Shown here piece after piece: positions 58,124 to 64,000 of a stretch of DNA of 64,000 bases. The position numbers and the translations under genes are program-made. A model generated the notes under the pieces. The model ran no database searches. It was given only the letters and a program-made list of their open reading frames with translations, and was not told where the DNA came from. The stretch lies in NCBI GenBank assembly GCA_025917655.1, contig CP084612.1, positions 496,001 through 560,000 on the forward strand, given 5' to 3'. The number at the start of each line of letters is the position of its first letter. The first letter of the stretch is position 1. Origin of the DNA: Chlorella sorokiniana. Its lineage: Eukaryota > Chlorophyta > Trebouxiophyceae > Chlorellales > Chlorellaceae.

Positions 58124-61100
58124 TCACAGGATGAGCATCTTGCGCGCTTCCACCATAAGCAGGCCGAAGCAGGCGGCCACCCCCGCCACCGCCCCCATCA
58201 TCAGCAGGTTGCGGGCCAGCAGGCGGTTGTCGTCGTGCGGCACCACCGCGTCTTTTAGGCTGCCCGTGGTGAGGAAGAGGCGGTGGGACAGCACCACATA
58301 GACTGAGCAGTGGGGGGGCGGGGGGGGCAACAAGTGTGATTATGTGATTAACCATACTACGAACGGGAAGGGCTGGGGTGGCAAGCAGTGCAGATGCCAC
58401 AACAACAGGGGGCGCGCAGCCAGCGGGCAGATGAGGGGCAGGCCCTCACGCGTGCCCACAGAGCAGCGGCGGTGCGGCGGCGGCGGCGCCTCACGTGCTG
58501 TGACCAGCGCAAAGTTGAGCAGCGGGTAGCCGGGCAGCAGGGTGAGGAGGTAGATGGGCTGGCCGTCGGGCCGCTTGCTGAGCAGCCAGGTGTGGAACTG
58601 GCCAATGTCTGCGAGGGGGTGGGTCGAGGGCCAGGGCCATGTGAAGTGAGGCGGCGGAAGGCAGACGGGTGGGGGTTGCAGCGGCGGCCAGCTGATGGGC
58701 GGGCAGCTGGGCGTCTGCGTTGCAGGCTTGCTGCTGTCTGCGGCGGGGCTTGCAACCTGTCCCATCCCCTTTTTTGTTACCCCCAGCCCGCACCCTCTGC
58801 TGCCCCCACCCCTCCCACCCACATGTTTCCAGCGTGATGCAGCCCAGCCAGCCGTAGAGGCCCATGGAGAAGGTGCGCATGGGGGGTCAGGTTGCGCAGC
58901 ATGAAGAAGACTGGGGGCAGGGGAGGGGGGCGCAGGCATCATCGCCATGGCCAGCAGGCGCAAGGCCGCGTGTGCGGCGCAGGTGCAGGGTGCAGGCAGG
59001 CAGGCAAGCCCGGCCGATGGTCGGCGCGTGTGCTCGGCCCGCCTGCTTGCCCGCAGCAGCCGCTGCTCATTGAGAACGGCCCGCAGCGGAGGGTGGCGGC
59101 GAAGAGCGGCGGCGCAGGCGCGGCTGGCGCGTCGCACCGGTGATGGGTATCCAGGAGGTGTAGGGGTGCACCCTGTTGTACTCGATCTTGGGCAGGCAGT
59201 ACACAAAGTGATACCAGGCGTAGCCCACAGCGCACAGCGCGGCGATGAGCGCAGCGCGCGTGACGCGCGTCGTCGCCGCGCCTCCATGCCGTCCACTGCC
59301 TGCAGGAACTTCTCCACCCTGCGGGGGTGAGCGTGCGGGGGGAAGTGGTGTGTATGTGCGGGGGGGGGGGGGGGGTCAGCAGATGGGTGGGGCTGGCGAG
59401 GGACAGAGGGTCAGGGAGGCTTGGTGGTGGTGGGCCGGCAGCAGGGCAGGGAGGGGGCCATGGCCAAGGAGCAGGGGCGCCACCACGCGCGGCGCTCACT
59501 TGGGGTGCATGAAGGCGCAGATCATGCCGTAGATCCAGATGTAGCGGTCCAGGGAGGAGCGGAAGAACCACTCTGCATCAAAGAGCGGCGACAGTCAGGC
59601 GCCGGCCAGTCTGTGCTCCCATGCTGGCGGGGAGGGCTGGCCCCGAACAGCTGCGGCCGCCTGGTGTGCACCGGCTACAGGCCCTGTGGACGCCCCCTCG
59701 GCCTCACCATAAAGTCTGTCTCCGCCTGGGCGGCGCGGGTCGGTGTAGCCCATCATGAACATGAAGGGTGTCCACACGGCGTAGAACACTGCGCGGGGAC
59801 GGCTTGGCAGGAGCAAGTTGGGCTGAACCGCGCCGAGCACCCAGGCGCATTTGCAGCCAGCCTTCGTACAGCTGACTGCCATCGCCGCTCAGCTGCCTCC
59901 CCTGCTCACCAAACTTGAGGTCCCAGAACACAAAGACGGTCAGGAAGCAGGCAGCAATCTTCAGCCACATCGCTGCATCGCTCTTGTTGTACTTGGAGCC
60001 GATTGCCAGCGCTGCAGAGGGGGCAGGGAGATGGCGCGGGTGGTCGAAGAAGTTACGCCGGCAGTGGCGGCGGCACAGGACCACAACAGCTGCCTCAGGT
60101 GCCCATCCCTCCGGCGGGCTTCCCCAACTAATCAGATTGCTAGGTAAACGGCATTAAAATGCTTTTCAGAGGCTGCGGGGTGCAAGGCGGCGGCCGACGT
60201 GGCAGTCGCGCGCGACTTCCGGGGCTGGCAGCGTTATTTGCTTTGCTGATCAAATCCGACTTAATCAGGCCAAAATCAAGTTTTAAAAGCAATCCCCACT
60301 CACCTCCGTAGACCATCAGAGTGAATAGAGTGTGCATTGGGCAAATGTAATAAAGCATGTACGAGTTGTTTAGCGCCAGGCAGCAGAAGAGAACCAAGAA
60401 ATTCAATCTCCACATCATCTGGCAGAAACGGCCGACACCAAAGTCGGCCGTGCGGTAGTAATATGAGAAGTTGCCTGCGTGGCGGCGGGCACAAGCGGTA
60501 AACCACATCGCCCAGCATAATCGTCAGAGCAACGGCCGCGTTTCCCACCGAAGCCGGTCATCCACACGTAGGCGGCGATGAAGACGCGGATGGCGTTGTA
60601 CACCTCCTTGGCGTTGAAGTAGTGGTAGAGCAGGAAGAGGACCTGCAGGGGTGGTAGTGGGAGAGGAGGGCAGGTCGGCACAGCACTGGCTTGCGCGGAA
60701 ACAAGCTGACCAGCCCGGGACGCATCAGCTGCCTTGTCCCGCCCGGCCTGACAATTGCAGCGCCCTCTGGGCACCTGCATCCAGCCCTTCCACTCCTCGG
60801 TCTGTGTGCGGTGCAGCAGCAGGGCACGGTGCTGCTTCAGCGTGTAGCCGCCCGCCACCGCAGTGAGCACGACGAAGATGAAGATGAAGAGGTCGCGCGT
60901 GTACGTCTGCAGCAGCAGCACAAGGCGGGAGAGCAGGGCAGGTGGGTGCAGGTCGCGCCGCTCATCGGAGGAGCCGGCCGACTCGCGGCCAGCACCATCC
61001 GCCTTTCCGCTGCCGGCCCTCCCCACATGACATCCCCCTCCCTGCCCTTGCGCGCCTTTGTGCCCGGCGCGATGAGCTGCGTGCGGTCGGCCACGTAGAA

Positions 61101-62043
61101 CCAGGCCAGGATGGTGCCAAACTCCGCGGCGGCGCGCAGCGCGGTGCGGCTCGCCAGCAGCGCCTCGCTGTCCAGCGTGAGGCAGCGGTAGAAGGCGGAG
61201 GAGGTCCACGCGTAGCTGGGCTTGCCGCCGTCGCCGCCGACGACGGGGAGGGCGGCGGCGGGTGCGCGTGCGCGCCGCCCACAGCGGCCTCGCCGCTCGT
61301 GGCCTCAACGTCCACGTGTGCCGCGCCGCCATTTACTTCCAGCAGCGGCTTGCCCTCGACGCCGCCTGCTTCGTCGCTGTGCGCGTGTGCTGTTGCCTTC
61401 CTGCAGCGGGAAAACAGCCGTGAGTGGCACGGAACAGCAGCACGGCAGGGGCAACCCGGGCGGCTCAAAAACACGGAGCTGCAAATGCCCAGCTGTGGCA
61501 GCTGCCGGCGCAACATTGCCGCCGCCACGCACTTGGCATGTGACCGCTTGTAGTTCAAGTATTCTGCTGATACCCATAGAGCTAGCGCGGTGATGTACGC
61601 GCCCAGGCAGGCCACCTGCAGAGTGGGGCAAGGGGAGCGCCCATCGTCAGCCAAGGTTGTTGGCGCACCGCCAGCCCCCAACCAGGGCCATGCATGATAG
61701 GGACCGGCAGTGATACTGCTTCAACACAGTGTGGGGGCTTTGGAAAGCGTGCACAGGCTGGCTGCAAGTCGAGGTGCTGGCAGAGGGGATTTGGGGGTGA
61801 CGCACAAAGGTCCCATGCGCTGCAAATGTTGCTGTGAGGGGCGCATCCCGCAATATGCAGTGCAATAGAGCTGAAAGCGCAGCGTAAAGGGCTCGGCGGC
61901 ACAGTCCGGCCAGCCGCGTGGCTCAATTTATTTTGACAAGTGCAGCGCAGCTTGCAATCCTTTCCTGCTACAGAAAAGGCAATCACCTGACCGACAGTCA
62001 GAGGTCCGCTAGAGAAATCATCCACAGGAACCCCGTCCGTCAT
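58124..62043 (-). CDS. RWA: RWA/Cas1p-type polysaccharide O-acetyltransferase (multi-pass)
   Basis: Golgi multi-pass protein that supplies acetyl groups for wall polysaccharide O-acetylation. The start [20 protein letters not shown] leads to [20 protein letters not shown] (about 61560-61620), [20 protein letters not shown] (about 61060-61130), [20 protein letters not shown] with [13 protein letters not shown] (about 60780-60905), [20 protein letters not shown] with [31 protein letters not shown] and [20 protein letters not shown] (about 60300-60470). Then come [60 protein letters not shown] with [24 protein letters not shown] with PYTSWIPIT, and a last helix ending EARKMLIL. These match plant RWA blocks almost one to one. 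A frame change lies near 59255-59270. A 16-G run sits in an intron at 59360-59375. Confidence 0.93.
59360..59375. repeat. Poly-G run (16 G) in an RWA intron
   Basis: Sixteen consecutive G on the plus strand. The length is likely unreliable in sequencing. Confidence 0.9.
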
Positions 62044-62606
62044 GTTGCTCCACAACTGTCCCAACGTTAAGCACCGAGCGGCCCAGGGACGTGGGCAATG
62101 GATGCACCGACCTACTAGGTGCTGCTTGCCGTGCACGGGCACCACCTCTGTTCAGCATGGGCTCCAAGGCGCAATGCGGCACTACAAGTACTGCAGAAGA
62201 GAAAATGGAACTTGCTTTTCTGGGGCCCTGGAGAGTATGATTGGGTGCGACGACATCCACATCGGTGCCCAGCACAGTTTTTCAAGGATACAATCCCGAA
62301 TCAGTTGCTTCCTTTCGCACCACTCCCGAACGGGCGTCCATACTGTCGAGCTCAAAGTTTTGATCACAATAAAACCCTTCAAAGTAGCTGCTGTAGCGGT
62401 TGTAGGCTTTCGCACGCGCACACCGGTATGAACGCGTTGCGGGACTTCCTTGGCCGAAGCTTTGGCCGTGTCTCCGCAGTGTCTCACGTACGAAACATCG
62501 TGCATGCATCCATCGTGCGTGCAGGCGCTCTGGCACGGGGTGCGCCAACCTTGGGCAGCTGGCCTTCCAGCGCCGCGCCGGTGGCACCTCTCGTGCGGCC
62601 TCAGTT
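62044..62606. promoter_or_regulatory. Divergent promoter region, RWA and serpin
   Basis: 563 bp between outward-facing starts, with moderate GC at about 62170-62400. An upstream frame with Arg/Ser/Ala-rich sequence (about 62428-62600) could be a targeting exon of the serpin, but it is not in frame with it. Confidence 0.4.
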
Positions 62607-64000
62607 ATGGGCTCCTCCCAGTCCGCCGGCCATGCCGCCCTGGATGGCGACCTTGTCGCCGCCATCAACTCCTTTGGCGCCATCAACTCCTTTGGCAACC
62701 TGCTGTTCGACCAGCTCCGAGTGGAGGTGGGGCCTAACCGCCTGCTTGCCGATTAACCGTCGCTGTGCCTGGCCAGCTTGTGGCGGCACAGGCTTGTGAC
62801 ACAGGCTTGTCAGCCGAGAGCGTGGCGCCAACAAGCAGTTCCCGCCCGCTGTGCAGGCCAAGCACGGCACAGACGTCTTCCTGTCCCCCTACGGCATTGC
62901 CCGCGCGCTGGGCATGCTGCTCAACGGCGCTGAGCCGGGGGCGCCTCCGAGCGAGAGCTGCGTGCGCTGTCGTTTGGCGGCGCGACGACGCCCTGGCCGC
63001 CCTCAATGCATCTCTCAAGCAGCTGAGCGCCGCGCTGTCAGTGGAACCCAGCGACAATCTGGCTGTGGCTGATGCCAACAGCGTGTGGGTTGCCCCGCGG
63101 TACGCGCTGCAGCAACGGTACGCCGCCGCTCTGCGGGCTGCGTTTGCCGCGCAGGCTGCGCCCCTGACGGGCGCCGCCGCCGTCAACGACTGGGTGCACG
63201 CCGCCACACGCGGCAAGATATCCAGCATCGTGGATGATGCCGCCGTGAGCCAGGTGCGCAGCAGCTGCTGGGAGGCGTGCTTCCGGGCCGCCTATGCTCA
63301 TCGTCTGCGCTTGCACCCCCACCCGAGCATACTGCTCGCGCTGCAGCGGCGCTCCCGGCGCTGCCCGCACGTGCGCCGATCCCTGTGCCCCCCCCAGCCC
63401 CCCACACACCCACCCACTCACACACGCACCAGCTGCGCCCCCTGAGCCCCCTACTGTTCTGCCCGCCGCCAGGCCACCCTGATCCTGGTCAACGCCATCT
63501 ACTTCAAGGGCATGTGGCTGCACCCCTTCAAGAAGTGAGCGAGGCGTGGGGGGCTCTGGTGCCGTCGGCGGCCTGCGCTGCGCTGCACAGGCACCCAGCG
63601 CAGCGCTTGGCTGGACCCCGGCTTCAACAACGCCACCCCCTCCTGACCAACTTTGACCTGCCTCACCTCTTGCACCGACTGCGTAGGGAGTCCACCACGC
63701 CGCAAAACTTCCATCCACTGCCTACGGGGTGCCGCCGCTGCGCGCTGCCACCATGTGTCAAACCTTCAAGCCGAATCAACGCATCAAGGCGCGCGGGCCG
63801 GGTGTCGTCAGCCTGCCTTGCGCTGACTGCTCCACGGTTGGCCTGGTCCGTGTGTGGAGTGCACTCCAAACCTGGCCTGCTGCTGTTCACGGGGTGCCCG
63901 TGACCCCTTCCCTGCAGACTGCGGTGCTCCCGGCGGCAACGGACGACGGCACGGCGGTTGAGTGCGCTGCGGTGCTGCTGCCGTATAAGCCGCCCGGCGG
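62607..64000 (+). CDS. Serpin, 3' end cut by window edge
   Basis: Serine (or cysteine) protease inhibitor fold. The ATG at 62607 gives MGSSQSAGHAALDGDLVAAI, then NSFGNLLFDQLRVE ending at a GTGGGG donor. The next exon has GTDVFLSPYGIARALGMLLN with GAEPG, a clear serpin helix A/strand 6B-helix B block (NVFxSPxSI type). DDALAALNASLKQLSAALSV and LAVADANSVWVAPRYALQQR (strand 2A) follow. Then come AVNDWVHAATRGKISSIVDD (the serpin NxWVxxxTxGxI block) and ATLILVNAIYFKGMWLHPF (strand 3A). The last visible exon has AAVLLPYKP. Frame breaks lie at the G run 62937-62941 and near 62980-62986. The shutter end, reactive-centre loop and hinge lie beyond base 64000, so inhibitor activity and target cannot be judged. 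Confidence 0.87.
62661..62696 (+). repeat. In-frame 18-bp tandem duplication in the serpin first exon
   Basis: GCCATCAACTCCTTTGGC occurs twice in a row without a mismatch, coding AINSFG twice at the start of the first helix. Confidence 0.95.

Noticed and set aside
1-64000. tRNA, rRNA, CRISPR array, transposon or viral element
   Set aside because: No T-loop or anticodon-arm pattern, no rRNA core, no regular spaced repeats, and no transposase, integrase, reverse transcriptase or capsid motif were seen on either strand.

Overview
The window is nuclear DNA of a green alga. It is very GC-rich and intron-dense: exons are about 50-300 bp, introns have GT-AG ends, and TGTAA poly(A) signals follow several stops. 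The gene set includes plastid- and mitochondrion-targeted enzymes, an RWA-type wall O-acetyltransferase and NSE3. A Chlorella-like trebouxiophyte is the best guess, but this is inference from gene content. I see no transposon, viral element, tRNA, rRNA or CRISPR array.

Layout, left to right: MRS2 Mg2+ transporter (-, cut by the left edge), membrane-anchored glutaredoxin (-), CLC anion/proton exchanger (-), NSE3/MAGE subunit of SMC5/6 (+), CFAP299 ciliary protein (-), plastid metallophosphoesterase (+), ankyrin-repeat protein (-), class 2 dihydroorotate dehydrogenase (+), small plastid membrane protein (-), CLN3/battenin (+), ornithine aminotransferase (-), PPIL3 cyclophilin (+), secreted blue-copper protein (-), a secreted protein of unknown family (-), tubulin cofactor E (-), Ala/Gln-rich tail-anchored protein (+), SMP/LEA-like protein (+), an unknown small protein (+), GT61 glycosyltransferase (+), RWA/Cas1p acetyltransferase (-) and a serpin cut by the right edge (+). 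From NSE3 to PPIL3 the genes alternate strand, giving short divergent promoters and convergent 3' ends. There is no operon-like grouping. GT61 and RWA are convergent neighbours and could both act on Golgi-made wall glycans.

The most striking signal runs across the window. At least a dozen conserved proteins need a one-base frame change inside an exon, nearly always as if one base were missing from a run of G or C. This looks like systematic homopolymer under-calling in the assembly, so gene models need hand splicing. The biologically notable genes are CFAP299 (a ciliary protein), CLN3 (not known from land plants) and a multi-exon secreted protein of no recognised family. All exon positions were read by eye; starts and short exons are less certain than the identities.
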